64,000 nt of DNA from Allostella sp. ATCC 35155 (GCA_006738865.1 AP019701.1:2352001-2416000); one strand, 5' to 3'. Positions 1 through 10,093 are shown, counted from the stretch's first letter. Notes: generated by a model not told the origin, from the sequence alone. Made by a program: numbers and translations.

Positions 1-873
1 GCCAATCAGCTTTCGTCCAGGCGTGTCGCGCTCGTCGCCGGCCACTTCTGTTCGTCGTCCTCGATCCCGGCATCGGCCGTCTACAACGAGAACGGCATCC
101 TGCAGATCACGCCGGCCTCGACCAATCCGGCGCTGACCGAAGACGCGGCCAAGAAGGGCTGGAAGAACGTGTTCCGCACCTGCGGACGTGACGATGCGCA
201 GGGGCTGGTCGCCGGCAAGTATCTCGCCACGAAGTACAAGGGAAAGCCGGTCGCGATCCTCCACGACAAGTCGGCCTATGGTAAGGGGCTGGCCGACGAG
301 ACCAAGAAAGCGATGAACGGCGCCGGTCTCAAGGAAGTGATGTACGAGGCGATCACCCAGGGCGACAAGGACTTCACCGCGCTCATCAGCAAGATGAAGG
401 CGGCCAAGGTCGAGGCGATCTACCTCGGCGGGTACCATACCGAAGCCGGCCTGCTGGTCCGCCAGGCGCGCGAGCAGGGCTTCGGCGCCCAGCTCATCTC
501 GGGCGACGCGCTGGTCACCGACGAGTTCTGGCGCATCACCGGCAAGCCGGGCGAGGGCACGCGGATGACCTTCGCACCCGATCCGCGCCGGGCGCCCGAA
601 GCCAAGGACGTCGTCGCCCAGTTCAAGGCGAAGAACTACGATCCCGAGGGCTACACCCTCTACACCTATGCCGCGATCCAGGTCTGGGCGGAGGCCGCGA
701 ACAAGGCGAAGTCGATCAAGACGGCGGACGTCGCCAAGCAGCTCCGCGGCGGCAAGTACAAGTCCGTGATCGGCACGCTCGATTTCGACGCCAAGGGCGA
801 CGTCGTCAATCCGCTCTACGTCTTTTACGAGTGGAAGGACGGCAAGTACGCCGAAGTCGCGTCCGGCAGCTGA
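1..873 (+). CDS. Branched-chain amino-acid ABC transporter substrate-binding protein (5' end outside window)
   Basis: The reading frame is open from base 1, so the N-terminus and signal peptide lie upstream; 290 residues remain. The visible part has the type I periplasmic binding fold of the LivJ/LivK family (Peripla_BP_6). It includes the VAGHFCSSSSIPAS segment near the start (ligand-contact loop), a STNPALTE stretch, then hinge and second-lobe motifs such as LGGYHTEAGLLVRQAR. LivK proteins bind branched-chain amino acids or related amides in the periplasm and pass them to LivHMGF; those genes are not in view. A strong hairpin follows the stop. The exact ligand is not deducible. Confidence 0.9.
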   Translation, partial: ANQLSSRRVALVAGHFCSSSSIPASAVYNENGILQITPASTNPALTEDAAKKGWKNVFRTCGRDDAQGLVAGKYLATKYKGKPVAILHDKSAYGKGLADETKKAMNGAGLKEVMYEAITQGDKDFTALISKMKAAKVEAIYLGGYHTEAGLLVRQAREQGFGAQLISGDALVTDEFWRITGKPGEGTRMTFAPDPRRAPEAKDVVAQFKAKNYDPEGYTLYTYAAIQVWAEAANKAKSIKTADVAKQLRGGKYKSVIGTLDFDAKGDVVNPLYVFYEWKDGKYAEVASGS

Positions 874-903
874 TCGCGGCCGCGATCCCGGACCCCTCGT
901 GAA

Positions 904-933
904 GACGGCCCGGCGGGAAACCGCCGGGCCGTC
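904..933. terminator. GC-rich hairpin, probable shared terminator
   Basis: A perfect 13-bp stem (904-916 with 921-933) closes on a GAAA tetraloop. It lies 31 bp after the stop of the binding-protein gene and before the end of the convergent mucR-like gene, so it could end transcription from both sides. There is no T-run after it, which lowers certainty for a classical intrinsic terminator. Confidence 0.65.
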
Positions 934-980
934 GTCGTCTGTGCCGCAATGCGGCCGGCCACCGGCCGGCCGTCGGGGTG

Positions 981-1412
981 CTACTTCTTGCCGCGCTTAT
1001 TGGCGGTCCGGCCGCCGGTCCGGCCGAGCCCGATCTTCTTGGCGAAGTCCGAACGCTGGGCCGCATAGTTCGGCGCGACCATCGGATAGTCGGGCGCCAG
1101 GCCCCACTTCGCCCGATAGTCCTCCGGGGTCATGTTGTAGGTCGTGCGGAGGTGGCGCTTCAGCATCTTCAGCTTCTTGCCATCCTCGAGGCAGATCAGG
1201 TAGTCGGGATTGACCGACCGCTTGATCGGCACCGCCGGCTTGAGCGGCTCGGCCTTCACTTCGGGAGTGCCGCCTTCCAGCGCCTTCAGCGACGTGTAGA
1301 CCGCGCCGATGACATCGGAAATCTGCGTCGCCGGCAGTTCGTTGTTGCTGACATAGGCGGCGACAACCTCGGTCGTCATCCGCAGCAGTTCGTCATGCTG
1401 GTCGCTGTTCAT
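981..1412 (-). CDS. mucR: MucR/Ros-family transcriptional regulator with degenerate zinc-finger residues
   Basis: This 143-residue protein matches the MucR/Ros family along its length: N-terminal LLRMTTEVVAAYVSNN (oligomerisation region), a basic linker, then KMLKRHLRTTYNMTPEDYRAKWGL and the C-terminal DYPMVAPNYAAQRS. MucR proteins bind AT-rich promoters and act as global regulators in alphaproteobacteria. In the finger only C74 and H87 are canonical: the second Cys position is D77, and the second His position (91/92) reads Thr-Tyr. I chose ATG at 1412, preceded by GAAGAG; an ATG at 1427 is the alternative and adds five residues. It is convergent with the binding-protein gene. Confidence 0.88.
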   Translation of the reverse strand: MNSDQHDELLRMTTEVVAAYVSNNELPATQISDVIGAVYTSLKALEGGTPEVKAEPLKPAVPIKRSVNPDYLICLEDGKKLKMLKRHLRTTYNMTPEDYRAKWGLAPDYPMVAPNYAAQRSDFAKKIGLGRTGGRTANKRGKK

Positions 1413-1693
1413 GCGCTCTTCATCCATGGAGTAAAGCCCCGGTAGATCTGAATAAGATGAGCGGAAACTGGCACCGTCGATATTCGAAGTCAACGATGGA
1501 CCGGTCAGAAGATCGGGAACGGGCCGCGAATGTGCGGCCCATAGTCGATTTCATCTCTTGCCCACACGGCAGATTTCCCGTTGTCGGTGCCACAATCGCG
1601 GACGACTCGCGCCGGCGACCACGGCTTGGGGGCAGTTGGTAGAGGCCGTCGACATATGGTAATGGAACCCGCCACCATTCGGGAATTGCAACG

Positions 1694-2143
1694 ATGAGCG
1701 CCGCGTCGGAGACGCCGGAAGTGATCGGTCTCGCTTCGGATCACGCCGGAGCGCAACTGAAGGCCGTCCTGATCGGCGAACTCGAACGTCTTGGTTACCA
1801 TCCGCTCGATCTCGGCACCGCGCCGGGCGCGGCGGTCGACTATCCCGACATGGCCGACCGGCTGGCCACCGCGCTCGCCGATGGCCGGTGCCGGCGCGGC
1901 GTCCTGGTCTGCGGGACCGGCATCGGCATCTCGATCGCGGCCAATCGCCACAGGCACGTCCGGGCGGGGCTGTGTCACGACGTGACCGGCGCGCGGCTCT
2001 GCCGCGAGCACAATGATGCGAACGTGCTGGCGCTCGGCGAGCGCCTCACGGGTGCCGAGGTCGCGAAGGATTGCCTGGCCGCATTCCTGTCGACCGGGTT
2101 CGCCGGCGGGCGGCATGCGCCGCGCGTCGCGAAGCTCGGCTGA
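1694..2143 (+). CDS. rpiB: Ribose-5-phosphate isomerase B
   Basis: A 149-residue RpiB/LacA-family protein that interconverts ribose 5-phosphate and ribulose 5-phosphate in the cytoplasm. SDHAG (15-19) and VCGTGIGIS with the catalytic Cys at about residue 73 are typical of RpiB, as is the REHNDANVLALGER segment near 111-124. Length matches the family. It is 36 bp upstream of glyA in the same direction, a frequent pairing in alphaproteobacteria, and probably heads the operon. The 200-odd bp upstream separate it from the divergent mucR-like gene; no convincing promoter was found there. Confidence 0.95.
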   Translation: MSAASETPEVIGLASDHAGAQLKAVLIGELERLGYHPLDLGTAPGAAVDYPDMADRLATALADGRCRRGVLVCGTGIGISIAANRHRHVRAGLCHDVTGARLCREHNDANVLALGERLTGAEVAKDCLAAFLSTGFAGGRHAPRVAKLG

Positions 2144-2179
2144 GCATTCGAGTCTGAATTTCCAGCGGAAGCGATCGAG

Positions 2180-3487
2180 ATGGATTCCACCCAGCCCGCC
2201 ACGGGCCTGAGCGACGACTTCTTCACCGCCGGCCTGGCTGCGGCCGATCCCGAACTGCTGGCGGGCATCCGGGGCGAACTGCGCCGTCAGCGCAACGAGA
2301 TCGAGCTGATCGCGTCGGAGAACATCGTCTCGCGCGCCGTCCTGGAAGCGCAGGGGTCGGTGCTGACGAACAAGTATGCCGAGGGCTATCCCGGCCGCCG
2401 CTACTATGGCGGGTGCGAGTATGTCGATATCGCCGAGGAGCTGGCGATCGCCCGTGCCAAGTCGCTGTTCGGCTGCGCCTTCGCCAATGTGCAGCCCCAC
2501 TCCGGGGCACAGGCCAATCAGGCCGTGTTCCTGGCGCTGCTGAAGCCGGGCGACACGATCCTGGGCATGACCCTCGCCGCCGGCGGCCATCTCACCCATG
2601 GCGCGCCGCCCAACCTCTCGGGCAAGTGGTTCAACGCCGTCGGCTACGGCGTGCGCCAGGAGGATGCCCGCATCGACTATGACGAAGTGGAGCGACTTGC
2701 CCGCGAGCATCGTCCGAAGCTGATCGTCGCCGGCGGATCGGCCTATCCGCGGGTCATCGACTTCGCCCGCTTCCGCGCGATCGCCGATCAGGTCGGTGCC
2801 TACCTGATGGTCGACATGGCGCATTTCGCGGGGCTCGTCGCCGGCGGTGCGCATCCCAGCCCGCTGCCGCACGCGCATGTCGTCACGACGACGACGCACA
2901 AGACCCTGCGCGGCCCGCGCGGCGGCATGGTCCTCTCGATGGACGAGGAGATCGGCAAGAAGATCAACAGCGCCGTCTTCCCGGGCCTGCAGGGCGGACC
3001 GCTGATGCATGTGATCGCCGCCAAGGCGGTCGCCTTCGGCGAGGCCTTGCGCCCGTCCTTCGCCGCCTACGCGCGGGCGGTGGTCGAGAACGCCCAGGCG
3101 CTCGCCGACCGCCTGACCAAGCGGGGGCTCGCCATCGTCTCCGGCGGCACCGACACGCATTTGATGCTGGTCGACCTGCGGCCGAAGGGGACGACGGGCC
3201 GCGATGCGGAAAAGGCGCTGGAGCGCGCCTGGATCACCTGCAACAAGAACGGCATCCCGTTCGACCCGGAGAAGCCGATGGTGACCTCCGGCGTGCGGCT
3301 CGGCACGCCGGCCTGCACGACGCGCGGCTTCGGCCGGGCGGAATTCGAACGGGTCGGCGACTTGATCGGCGACGTGCTGGAGGAGCTTTCCAAGGGGCGC
3401 GAGGCCAACGGCGCCGCCGAGGCCGCGGTCCGGGCCGAGGTCGAGGCGCTGACGGCCCGGTTCCCGATCTATCAAGGGCTCGCCTGA
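2180..3487 (+). CDS. glyA: Serine hydroxymethyltransferase
   Basis: A 435-residue SHMT of usual length. It converts serine and tetrahydrofolate to glycine and 5,10-methylene-THF in the cytoplasm. Seen are the N-terminal [10 protein letters not shown] motif, the [19 protein letters not shown] active-site region, and the PLP lysine at about residue 241 in [19 protein letters not shown] is chosen because the N-terminus aligns with family members. It lies between rpiB and nrdR in the same direction and likely belongs to one operon supplying one-carbon units and nucleotide precursors. Confidence 0.97.
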   Translation: MDSTQPATGLSDDFFTAGLAAADPELLAGIRGELRRQRNEIELIASENIVSRAVLEAQGSVLTNKYAEGYPGRRYYGGCEYVDIAEELAIARAKSLFGCAFANVQPHSGAQANQAVFLALLKPGDTILGMTLAAGGHLTHGAPPNLSGKWFNAVGYGVRQEDARIDYDEVERLAREHRPKLIVAGGSAYPRVIDFARFRAIADQVGAYLMVDMAHFAGLVAGGAHPSPLPHAHVVTTTTHKTLRGPRGGMVLSMDEEIGKKINSAVFPGLQGGPLMHVIAAKAVAFGEALRPSFAAYARAVVENAQALADRLTKRGLAIVSGGTDTHLMLVDLRPKGTTGRDAEKALERAWITCNKNGIPFDPEKPMVTSGVRLGTPACTTRGFGRAEFERVGDLIGDVLEELSKGREANGAAEAAVRAEVEALTARFPIYQGLA

Positions 3488-3522
3488 CGACGGGCCGGGC
3501 TTTCCACGGGGGGGAACAAGCG

Positions 3523-3981
3523 ATGCGATGCCCGTTCTGCGGGTCGGACGACACGCAGGTCAAGGACAGCCGGCCGACCGAGGACAAGGCGGCGATCCGG
3601 CGCCGGCGATCCTGCCCGAACTGCGGCGCCCGGTTCACCACCTTCGAGCGGGTCCAGCTCCGCGAGCTGACGATCGTCAAGAAGACGGGCGGACGCCAGC
3701 CCTTCGACCGCGACAAGCTCGCGCGCTCGATCTACATCGCGCTGCGCAAGCGCCCGGTCGAGCCGGAGCGCATCGAACGGGTGATCAACGGGATCGTCCG
3801 CCGCCTGGAAAGCGCCGGCGAGAGCGAGATTCCCTCGGATCTGGTCGGCCAGTACGTCATGGAGGCCCTGTCGCAGCTCGACCCGGTCGCCTATGTCCGC
3901 TTCGCTTCGGTCTACCGGAACTTCCGCGAGGCAAAGGATTTCGAGGATTTCGTTGGCCGTCTCGGCGCCGACCCGGACTAG
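3523..3981 (+). CDS. nrdR: Transcriptional repressor NrdR
   Basis: A 152-residue NrdR. An N-terminal zinc ribbon with C3, C6, C31 and C34 is followed by an ATP-cone domain (about 49-139) containing REAKDFEDF at its end. NrdR senses ATP/dATP and represses ribonucleotide reductase genes by binding NrdR boxes. Length and the [18 protein letters not shown] start are classical. Its 3' end overlaps the start of ribD by 29 nt if the TTG start for ribD is right, giving tight coupling. The glyA-nrdR-rib order is common in alphaproteobacteria. Confidence 0.97.
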   Translation: MRCPFCGSDDTQVKDSRPTEDKAAIRRRRSCPNCGARFTTFERVQLRELTIVKKTGGRQPFDRDKLARSIYIALRKRPVEPERIERVINGIVRRLESAGESEIPSDLVGQYVMEALSQLDPVAYVRFASVYRNFREAKDFEDFVGRLGADPD

Positions 3982-5101
3982 GGCGGCGCCGCTGCTTCCC
4001 GACGACATCCGCCATATGCGTGCCGCCCTCGCCCTGGCGGAGCGCAATCTCGGACGGGTCTGGCCCAATCCGTCGGCCGGCTGCGTCGTCGTCCACGGCG
4101 GCGAGGTCGTGGGCCGCGGCTGGACGCAGCCGGGCGGGCGGCCGCATGCGGAGGTCGAGGCGCTGGCGCGGGCGGGCGAGGCGGCCCGCGGCGCCACCGT
4201 CTATGTCTCGCTGGAGCCCTGCTGCCACTGGGGGCGGACCCCGCCCTGCACCGACGCGCTGACGGCGGTCGGTGTCGCGCGCGTCGTCTATGCGGTCGAC
4301 GATCCCGACCCGCGGGTGCAGGGCAAGGGGGCGGCACGGCTGCGGGCCGCGGGAGTGGCCGTGACCGCGGGCGTGCTCGCCGAGGAGGCGGCGGCCCTGA
4401 ACGAGGGGTTCTTCCGCCGCATGCGGGACGGCCGCCCGATGGTCACGCTGAAGCTCGCGACGAGCCTCGACGGGCGCATCGCGACGCATACCGGAGCCAG
4501 CCGCTGGATCACCGGCCCGCTCGCGCGGGAGCGCGCCCATCTGATGCGAGCGCGCCACGACGCGGTGATGATCGGGATCGGCACCGCGATCGCCGACGAC
4601 CCGCTGCTGACCTGCCGCCTGCCGGGCCTGGAGGATCGCCAGCCGGTCCGGATCGTCGTCGACAGCCGGCTGCGCCTGCCGCTGACCTCGAAGCTGGTGC
4701 GCGGCGCAGCGCGCGCGCCGGTCTGGCTGGTGACGCTGCCCGACGCCGATGCGACCCGCGCGGCCGCGTACGAGGATTGCGGTGTGACCGTCATCCGCGT
4801 CGACCCGCGCGAACCCGGTACCATCGATCTCGACGACGCGCTGGCCGAACTCGCCACGCGCGGCCTGACCCGGGTGCTGGTGGAGGGCGGCGGCCGGCTT
4901 GCGGCCGCCCTTCTGCGCGACGACCTCGTCGACCACCTCGCATGGTTCCGCGCGCCCGCGGTGATCGGCGGCGACGGCATCCCGGCCGCGGTCGCCTTCG
5001 GGATCGACGCGCCGGACGCGGCGCCGCGCTTCGAGCGGACCGGGCAGCTCGATCTCGCCCCCGATCTCCTGGAGCTTTATCGTCGCCGCGAGCCCGATTG
5101 A
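3953..5101 (+). CDS. ribD: Bifunctional riboflavin biosynthesis deaminase/reductase RibD
   Basis: RibD deaminates and then reduces the pyrimidine intermediate of riboflavin synthesis. The deaminase half has HAE (65-67) with zinc ligands H65, C90 and C99 in [11 protein letters not shown]. The reductase half begins near [14 protein letters not shown] and contains GASRWITG. I place the start at TTG 3953, which has GAGGA five bases upstream and lies inside the end of nrdR; this gives 382 residues. An internal ATG at 4016 would cut into the first deaminase helix. The nearest rib gene, ribE, starts 100 bp downstream. Confidence 0.93.
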   Translation: MAVSAPTRTRAAPLLPDDIRHMRAALALAERNLGRVWPNPSAGCVVVHGGEVVGRGWTQPGGRPHAEVEALARAGEAARGATVYVSLEPCCHWGRTPPCTDALTAVGVARVVYAVDDPDPRVQGKGAARLRAAGVAVTAGVLAEEAAALNEGFFRRMRDGRPMVTLKLATSLDGRIATHTGASRWITGPLARERAHLMRARHDAVMIGIGTAIADDPLLTCRLPGLEDRQPVRIVVDSRLRLPLTSKLVRGAARAPVWLVTLPDADATRAAAYEDCGVTVIRVDPREPGTIDLDDALAELATRGLTRVLVEGGGRLAAALLRDDLVDHLAWFRAPAVIGGDGIPAAVAFGIDAPDAAPRFERTGQLDLAPDLLELYRRREPD

Positions 5102-5201
5102 CGGGCGGGGCTCGAAAGGCTTAGACCGCGGGCCGCCGGGCGTTTCGGCGCGTGGCCGCGGCAGGCGCTTCGGGGCCGGCGATAGACCAGGAAACCAGAC
5201 C

Positions 5202-5795
5202 ATGTTCACCGGCATCACCGTCGATCGCGGGCGGGTCGCGACCGTCGAGGCGCGGGGCGACACCTACCTGACCATCGAGACCCGGCTCGACCCGCGCGAC
5301 CTCGCGGACGGCGCCTCGGTCGCGTGCAGCGGGTGCTGTCTCACCGTGATCGCCTCCGGTCCGGGCTGGTTCCGCGTCTCCGCGTCGGCGGAGACCCTGG
5401 CCTGCACGACGCTGGCGCGGTGGCAGCCGGGAACGGAAGTCAACCTCGAGCCCGCCCTGCGCCTCGGCGACACGCTGGGCGGGCATATCGTGTCGGGCCA
5501 TGTCGACGGCCTGGCGACGCTGCGCTCGGCGGTGCCGGAGGGCGACAGCGTGCGCATGCGCTTCGCGGTACCGCAGGAACTGGCCCGTTTCGTCGCGCCG
5601 AAGGGGTCGGTTGCGCTCGACGGCGTCTCCCTGACGGTCAACCGGGTTGACGGTGCCGAGTTCGAGGTGAACATCATCCCCCATACCCTGGCCGTGACCA
5701 CGCTCGGGCGGGCGCATTCCGGCGACCCGCTGAACTTCGAGATCGACACGATCGCGCGGTACGTCGCACGCCTTCTGGGAAAGGACGCAGCGTGA
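5202..5795 (+). CDS. ribE: Riboflavin synthase, alpha subunit
   Basis: A 197-residue riboflavin synthase that dismutates two 6,7-dimethyl-8-ribityllumazine molecules to riboflavin. It shows the invariant MFTGI start and two lumazine-binding barrels (about 1-96 and 97-190). Landmarks are ACSGCCLTV in the first and [11 protein letters not shown] and [12 protein letters not shown] in the second. The stop overlaps the GTG start of ribB by four bases. The 100-bp gap after ribD carries no recognisable FMN riboswitch core, so there is no visible feedback control here. Confidence 0.96.
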   Translation: MFTGITVDRGRVATVEARGDTYLTIETRLDPRDLADGASVACSGCCLTVIASGPGWFRVSASAETLACTTLARWQPGTEVNLEPALRLGDTLGGHIVSGHVDGLATLRSAVPEGDSVRMRFAVPQELARFVAPKGSVALDGVSLTVNRVDGAEFEVNIIPHTLAVTTLGRAHSGDPLNFEIDTIARYVARLLGKDAA

Positions 5796-6913
5796 GCTTC
5801 ACCGAGGTCCAGTCGCCGATCGAGCAGATCATCGAGGAGGCGCGCAACGGGCGCATGTTCATCCTCGTCGACGACGAGGATCGGGAGAACGAGGGCGACC
5901 TCGTCATTCCGGCGCAGATGGCGACGCCCGAGGCGATCAACTTCATGGCGCGTTACGGCCGCGGCCTGATCTGCCTCGCCATGACCCGCCGCCGCGTCGG
6001 CGAACTCGGCCTGCCGCTGATGCCGCAGCAGAACGCCTCGCGCCTGTCGACCGCCTTCACGGTCTCGATCGAGGCCAAGGAAGGGGTGACGACCGGCATC
6101 TCGGCGCCGGACCGGGCACGGACCATCGCCGTCGCGATCGACCCCTCGCGCGGCCCGGGCGACGTCGTGACGCCGGGGCACATCTTCCCGCTGGTCGCCC
6201 GCGACGGCGGCGTCCTGGTGCGGACCGGACATACCGAGGCGGCGGTCGACATCGCACGGCTGGCGGGCCTCAACCCGTCCGGCGTCATCTGCGAGATCAT
6301 GAACGACGACGGCACGATGGCGCGCCGTGCCGACCTCATCGCCTTCGCACAGCTGCATGGCCTGAAGATCGCGACCATCGCCGACCTGATCGCCTATCGT
6401 CGTCGCCACGACCGCATCGTCGAGCGCGCCGTCGAGACCACCCTGGAAACGCGCTTCGGCGGGGCGTTCCGGATGTGCGTCTACGTCAACAAGGTCGCCT
6501 ATGCAGAGCATATCGCCCTGGTGAGGGGCGACCTGTCCGCACCCGGGCCGGTGCTGGTCCGCATGCACGCGCTGAACGTCCTCGACGACGTGCTCGGCGA
6601 CGTCGCCGGCGGCCGCGGCGGCGAACTCGAAGCGGCGATGCGGGAAATTGCCCGGGAGGGCCGCGGTGTCGTCGTGCTGATCCGCGATCCCTTGCCGACC
6701 AGCCTGTCCGACCGGGTGCGCGCGCGCGTGCGCGGCGAGCCGCAGAACGGCGGAGAGCTGCGGGACTACGGCGTCGGCGCCCAGATCCTCCTCGATCTCG
6801 GCGTGCGCGAGATGATCCTGCTCTCCAACCGCCGCAAGACCCTGATCGGCGGCGAGGGGTACGGCCTGACGGTCGTCGAGCAGCGCGCGATTCCCTGCGG
6901 AACGGAAGACTGA
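5792..6913 (+). CDS. ribB: 3,4-dihydroxy-2-butanone-4-phosphate synthase with degenerate GTP cyclohydrolase II-like domain (RibBX type)
   Basis: Residues 1-205 are a complete DHBP synthase: [10 protein letters not shown] at 27-36 carries the metal/substrate acidic residues, and HTEAAVD lies at 147-153. It makes the four-carbon unit for lumazine from ribulose 5-phosphate. Residues 206-373 have a GTP cyclohydrolase II-like fold, but the zinc site (normally three Cys shortly after a conserved His) reads H259[18 protein letters not shown] with no Cys, and the usual GIG-K-R-AY catalytic segment is absent. Functional RibA must therefore be encoded elsewhere. GTG start overlaps ribE by 4 nt; ribH follows after 1 nt. 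Confidence 0.93.
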   Translation: MSFTEVQSPIEQIIEEARNGRMFILVDDEDRENEGDLVIPAQMATPEAINFMARYGRGLICLAMTRRRVGELGLPLMPQQNASRLSTAFTVSIEAKEGVTTGISAPDRARTIAVAIDPSRGPGDVVTPGHIFPLVARDGGVLVRTGHTEAAVDIARLAGLNPSGVICEIMNDDGTMARRADLIAFAQLHGLKIATIADLIAYRRRHDRIVERAVETTLETRFGGAFRMCVYVNKVAYAEHIALVRGDLSAPGPVLVRMHALNVLDDVLGDVAGGRGGELEAAMREIAREGRGVVVLIRDPLPTSLSDRVRARVRGEPQNGGELRDYGVGAQILLDLGVREMILLSNRRKTLIGGEGYGLTVVEQRAIPCGTED

Positions 6914-6914
6914 C

Positions 6915-7373
6915 ATGAGAGCACCGCACGTCCTGATCGTGGAGGCGCGCTTCTACGAGGATCTGGCCGACGAGCTGGTCCGCGGCGCCTCCGAGCGCTT
7001 GGCGGCGGCGGCATGCACCTTCGAGCGCGTCTCGGTGCCGGGCGCGTTCGAGATCCCGGCGGCGATCGCGATGTTCGACCGTGCCGCCCGGACGGTTCAG
7101 GGGGCAACGCGCTTCGACGGCTATGTCGCGCTCGGCTGCGTCATCCGGGGCGAGACGACGCACTACGACTATGTCTGCGGGGAGAGCGCGCGCGGACTCC
7201 AGGATCTGGCCGTCCGCGAGGGGCTCGCCATCGGCTACGGCATTCTCACCGTCGAGAACGGCCAGCAGGCCTGGGCACGGGCGCGGGTGACGGAGAAGAA
7301 CAAGGGCGGCGATGCGGCCGCAGCCTGTCTGGCGATGATCGACCTGAAGCACAAGCTGGGCCTGGCATCGTGA
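6915..7373 (+). CDS. ribH: 6,7-dimethyl-8-ribityllumazine synthase
   Basis: A 152-residue lumazine synthase that condenses the RibD product (after dephosphorylation) with DHBP. It has VPGAFEIPAA (41-50) and GCVIRGETTHYDYV with the catalytic His at residue 83, as in the icosahedral enzymes. ATG is one base after the ribB stop, and its own stop overlaps the GTG of nusB. This ribH-nusB overlap is common in proteobacteria and links riboflavin synthesis with antitermination factor supply. Confidence 0.96.
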   Translation: MRAPHVLIVEARFYEDLADELVRGASERLAAAACTFERVSVPGAFEIPAAIAMFDRAARTVQGATRFDGYVALGCVIRGETTHYDYVCGESARGLQDLAVREGLAIGYGILTVENGQQAWARARVTEKNKGGDAAAACLAMIDLKHKLGLAS

Positions 7374-7900
7374 CCGAAGCCCCAGGACCATCTGCGGGGA
7401 CGACCATCGCGGGCCGCCGGGCGGCGCGGCTTGCCGCCGTCCAGGCGCTCTATCAGATGGAGTTCACCGGCGTCTCGGCCCGGCAGGCGATCGGCGAGTT
7501 CGTGCGGCACCGCCTCTCCCAGGGCGATGCACCCGACGGCGAGCCGGACGAGGCGCCGCTCGAGGCACCCGACCGTCTGCTGTTCGCCGCGATCGTCGAG
7601 GGGGTGCGGTCACGGACCGACGATCTCGACACGATGATCGCCTCGGCCCTGTCCGCCGAATGGAAGGTCGAGCGGATGGAGGTCATCCTGCGGTCGATCC
7701 TGCGGGCGGGCGCGTTCGAACTCTATGCGCGGCCCGAGACGGCGCCGGCAATCATCATCAACGACTATGTCGACGTCGCCCACGCCTTCTTCACCCAGAA
7801 GGAGCCGGGCCTCGTCAATGCCGTGCTGGACCGGTTGGGGCGCGGCCTGCGCCCGGAGATGGGGGAGGGGCGGCGTGCCGGAGACGGCGCCGCTGGGTGA
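7370..7900 (+). CDS. nusB: Transcription antitermination factor NusB
   Basis: A 176-residue all-helical NusB. It starts at GTG 7370, overlapping the ribH stop by four bases. RRAARLAAVQALYQMEFTG is the typical first helix; the C-terminal half has WKVERMEVILRSILRAGAFEL and IIINDYVDVAHAFF. NusB with NusE (S10) binds boxA RNA in rRNA leaders. It is longer than E. coli NusB, mainly through an acidic insert near residues 45-65, as in other alphaproteobacteria. thiL starts inside its 3' end (26-nt overlap). Confidence 0.95.
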   Translation: MTEAPGPSAGTTIAGRRAARLAAVQALYQMEFTGVSARQAIGEFVRHRLSQGDAPDGEPDEAPLEAPDRLLFAAIVEGVRSRTDDLDTMIASALSAEWKVERMEVILRSILRAGAFELYARPETAPAIIINDYVDVAHAFFTQKEPGLVNAVLDRLGRGLRPEMGEGRRAGDGAAG

Positions 7901-8843
7901 GTTCGAGCGGATCGGCCGCTTCTTCCGTCCGCTCGCCGCGCCCGGTGCCCTCGCGCTGACCGACGACGCCGCGCTGCTGGCGCCGGCGCCAGGGCATGTG
8001 CTGGTGGTGACGGCGGATGCGCTGGTCGAGGGCGTGCATTTCCGGGCGGCCGATCCGCCCGATCTCGTCGCCCGCAAGATGCTCCGGGTCAACCTCTCCG
8101 ACGTGGCGGCGATGGGCGCGCGGCCGCTCGGTTACGTCATGACGACGGCGCTGCCGCAACGCTGCGGGGAGGACTGGCTGGCCGCCTTCGCGGCCGGGCT
8201 GGCCGCCGACCAGCGGGAATTCGGGGTGGGCCTGCTCGGGGGCGATTCGGTCGCGACACCCGGCCCGGTCACCCTGTCGCTCACGGCGTTCGGCGAGGTG
8301 CCACTCGGCCAGGCCGTCCGTCGCGGCGGCGCCCGGCCCGGCGACGGCATCTACGTCACCGGCACCATCGGCGACGGCGCTCTCGGACTGCTGGCGCTGG
8401 AGGGGCGGCTGCCGTCCGGCGTGGCGGCGGCGAGCCTCACCTTCCTCGGCGACCGCTATCATCTGCCGCGACCCAGGGTCGCGGCCGGCCCGGCACTGCG
8501 CGGCATCGCCGCCGCCATGCTCGACGTCTCCGACGGGCTGGTCGCCGACCTCGGCCACATCGCCGAGACCTCCGGCGTCGCGGCGGAGGTCGAGCGCGAT
8601 CGGATTCCGCTTTCGCCCGCCGCGCGCGACGCGCTCGGCCACGATCCCGGTCTCTGGGCGGCGGTGGTGGGCGGCGGCGACGACTACGAACTGCTGTTCA
8701 CCGCGCCGGGGCCGGTGCCGGACGTGGTCGCGGGCGTCCCCGTGCGGCGGATCGGCCGGGTGGTGGCGGGACGCGGCGTCAGCGTGCTAGACGAAGGCGG
8801 TCGATCGTTGCCGGTGGCCGGAGGAGGCTACCGGCACTTCTGA
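7875..8843 (+). CDS. thiL: Thiamine-monophosphate kinase
   Basis: A 322-residue ThiL (AIR synthase-like fold) that phosphorylates thiamine monophosphate to the cofactor TPP. Visible are the GEFERIG N-terminus, TDDAALL (29-35, metal-binding Asp pair), [20 protein letters not shown] and the C-terminal [11 protein letters not shown] and [10 protein letters not shown] segments. I place the start at GTG 7875, which has a GGGAGGGG ribosome-binding site and overlaps nusB by 26 nt; the more upstream ATG would add residues unlike the family. It ends the rib-nusB-thiL run. Confidence 0.94.
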   Translation: MPETAPLGEFERIGRFFRPLAAPGALALTDDAALLAPAPGHVLVVTADALVEGVHFRAADPPDLVARKMLRVNLSDVAAMGARPLGYVMTTALPQRCGEDWLAAFAAGLAADQREFGVGLLGGDSVATPGPVTLSLTAFGEVPLGQAVRRGGARPGDGIYVTGTIGDGALGLLALEGRLPSGVAAASLTFLGDRYHLPRPRVAAGPALRGIAAAMLDVSDGLVADLGHIAETSGVAAEVERDRIPLSPAARDALGHDPGLWAAVVGGGDDYELLFTAPGPVPDVVAGVPVRRIGRVVAGRGVSVLDEGGRSLPVAGGGYRHF

Positions 8844-8878
8844 CGCGGTTCCCCACCTCCGCGGAAGACCCGGACGCC

Positions 8879-10069
8879 ATGCCTGCCCCCGTTTCGCTCG
8901 CCGTCAAGGCGAACGTGGCCCTGCTCGCGCTCTGCCAGGCGCTGTCGATGACGGCGACCAACGTCATCATGGTCGTGACCGGGCTGGTCGGCCTGTCGCT
9001 CGCCGACGACAAGTCGCTCGCGACCGTCCCGCTCGGCCTGCAATTCACGGCAATGATGCTGTCGACCCTGCCGTCGGCCTTCGTCATGAAGCGATTCGGG
9101 CGGCGGGCCGGCTTCACCATCGGCTCCGCGACCGGGATGGTCGGCGCCGCCATCGCGGCCTGGGCCATCCTGCACGCATCCTTTTGGGGGTTCGCGGCCG
9201 GCAGCTTCGTCATCGGATTCGCCAACGGCGTCGCCCAGCTCTACCGCTTCGCGGCCGCCGACGCCGCGCCCGAGTCCTTCCGCAGTCGCGCCATCTCGCT
9301 GGTCATGGCCGGCGGCATCGTGTCGGCGTCCTTCGGGCCGGAGTTCGCCAAATGGTCGCGCGACCTGCTGGCCCCGGTCACCTTCGCCGGCTGCTTCGTC
9401 GTCGTCGGCGGGCTGCACTTCGCCGCCATCATCGTGCAGCGTTTCCTTACCATTCCGACGCCGACGCGCGCGGAGCGGCAGGACCAGGGCAGGCCGCTCT
9501 CGGTGATCGCCCGTCAGCCGACCTTCGTGGTCGCCGTCCTCGGCGGCATGGTCGGCTATGCGGTGATGTCGCTGGTCATGACCTCGACGCCCATCGCCAT
9601 GGCGGCCTGCAACCTGCCGTTCGAGGATTCCGCGCTCGTCATCCAGTGGCATGCGCTCGGCATGTATGTGCCGGCCTTCTTCACCGGGCACCTGATCCAC
9701 CGATTCGGCGTCATCAACGTCATGCTGGCGGGCATCGCCCTCAACGTCGCCTGCGTTGCCATCAATCTCAGCGGGATCGATCTCTTCCACTTCTGGACGG
9801 GCCTGCTGCTGCTCGGAGTCGGCTGGAACTTCGTCTTCGTCGGCGCCACGACGCTGCTGACGCGGACGCACACGCAGGCCGAGCGCGCCAAGGTGCAGTC
9901 GCTGAACGACTTCCTGGTGTTCGGCCTGGTGACGGTCGCCTCCTTCTCCTCGGGGGCGCTGCTCCAGAACATCGGCTGGGCTGCCGTCAACATCGGGGTC
10001 GCCCCGCTGCTGGTCGCGGTCCTGGCCGCGGTGCTGTGGCTGCGGGCGCGGCAGCCGGCACTCGCCTAG
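8879..10069 (+). CDS. Major facilitator superfamily transporter
   Basis: A 396-residue membrane protein with about 12 hydrophobic segments and the MFS loop 2-3 pattern ([12 protein letters not shown]). A long central loop near residues 195-210 ([12 protein letters not shown]) divides two halves. MFS proteins next to thiL and hppA are common in Rhodospirillales, but the substrate is not known; it resembles drug/metabolite efflux members only at superfamily level. It follows thiL after 35 bp in the same direction and may be co-transcribed. Confidence 0.85.
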   Translation: MPAPVSLAVKANVALLALCQALSMTATNVIMVVTGLVGLSLADDKSLATVPLGLQFTAMMLSTLPSAFVMKRFGRRAGFTIGSATGMVGAAIAAWAILHASFWGFAAGSFVIGFANGVAQLYRFAAADAAPESFRSRAISLVMAGGIVSASFGPEFAKWSRDLLAPVTFAGCFVVVGGLHFAAIIVQRFLTIPTPTRAERQDQGRPLSVIARQPTFVVAVLGGMVGYAVMSLVMTSTPIAMAACNLPFEDSALVIQWHALGMYVPAFFTGHLIHRFGVINVMLAGIALNVACVAINLSGIDLFHFWTGLLLLGVGWNFVFVGATTLLTRTHTQAERAKVQSLNDFLVFGLVTVASFSSGALLQNIGWAAVNIGVAPLLVAVLAAVLWLRARQPALA

Positions 10070-10093
10070 AAAATGCCGCCGAATCGCCGCTTG

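Noticed and set aside
1505-3475. 656-codon open frame antisense to glyA and rpiB
   Set aside because: Composition is Arg/Ala/Gly/Asp-rich with no family match, and it mirrors two well-identified genes. High GC makes such long antisense frames common.
5102-5201. Possible FMN riboswitch before ribE
   Set aside because: The gap lacks the conserved RFN core segments and sits inside the operon, not at its head.
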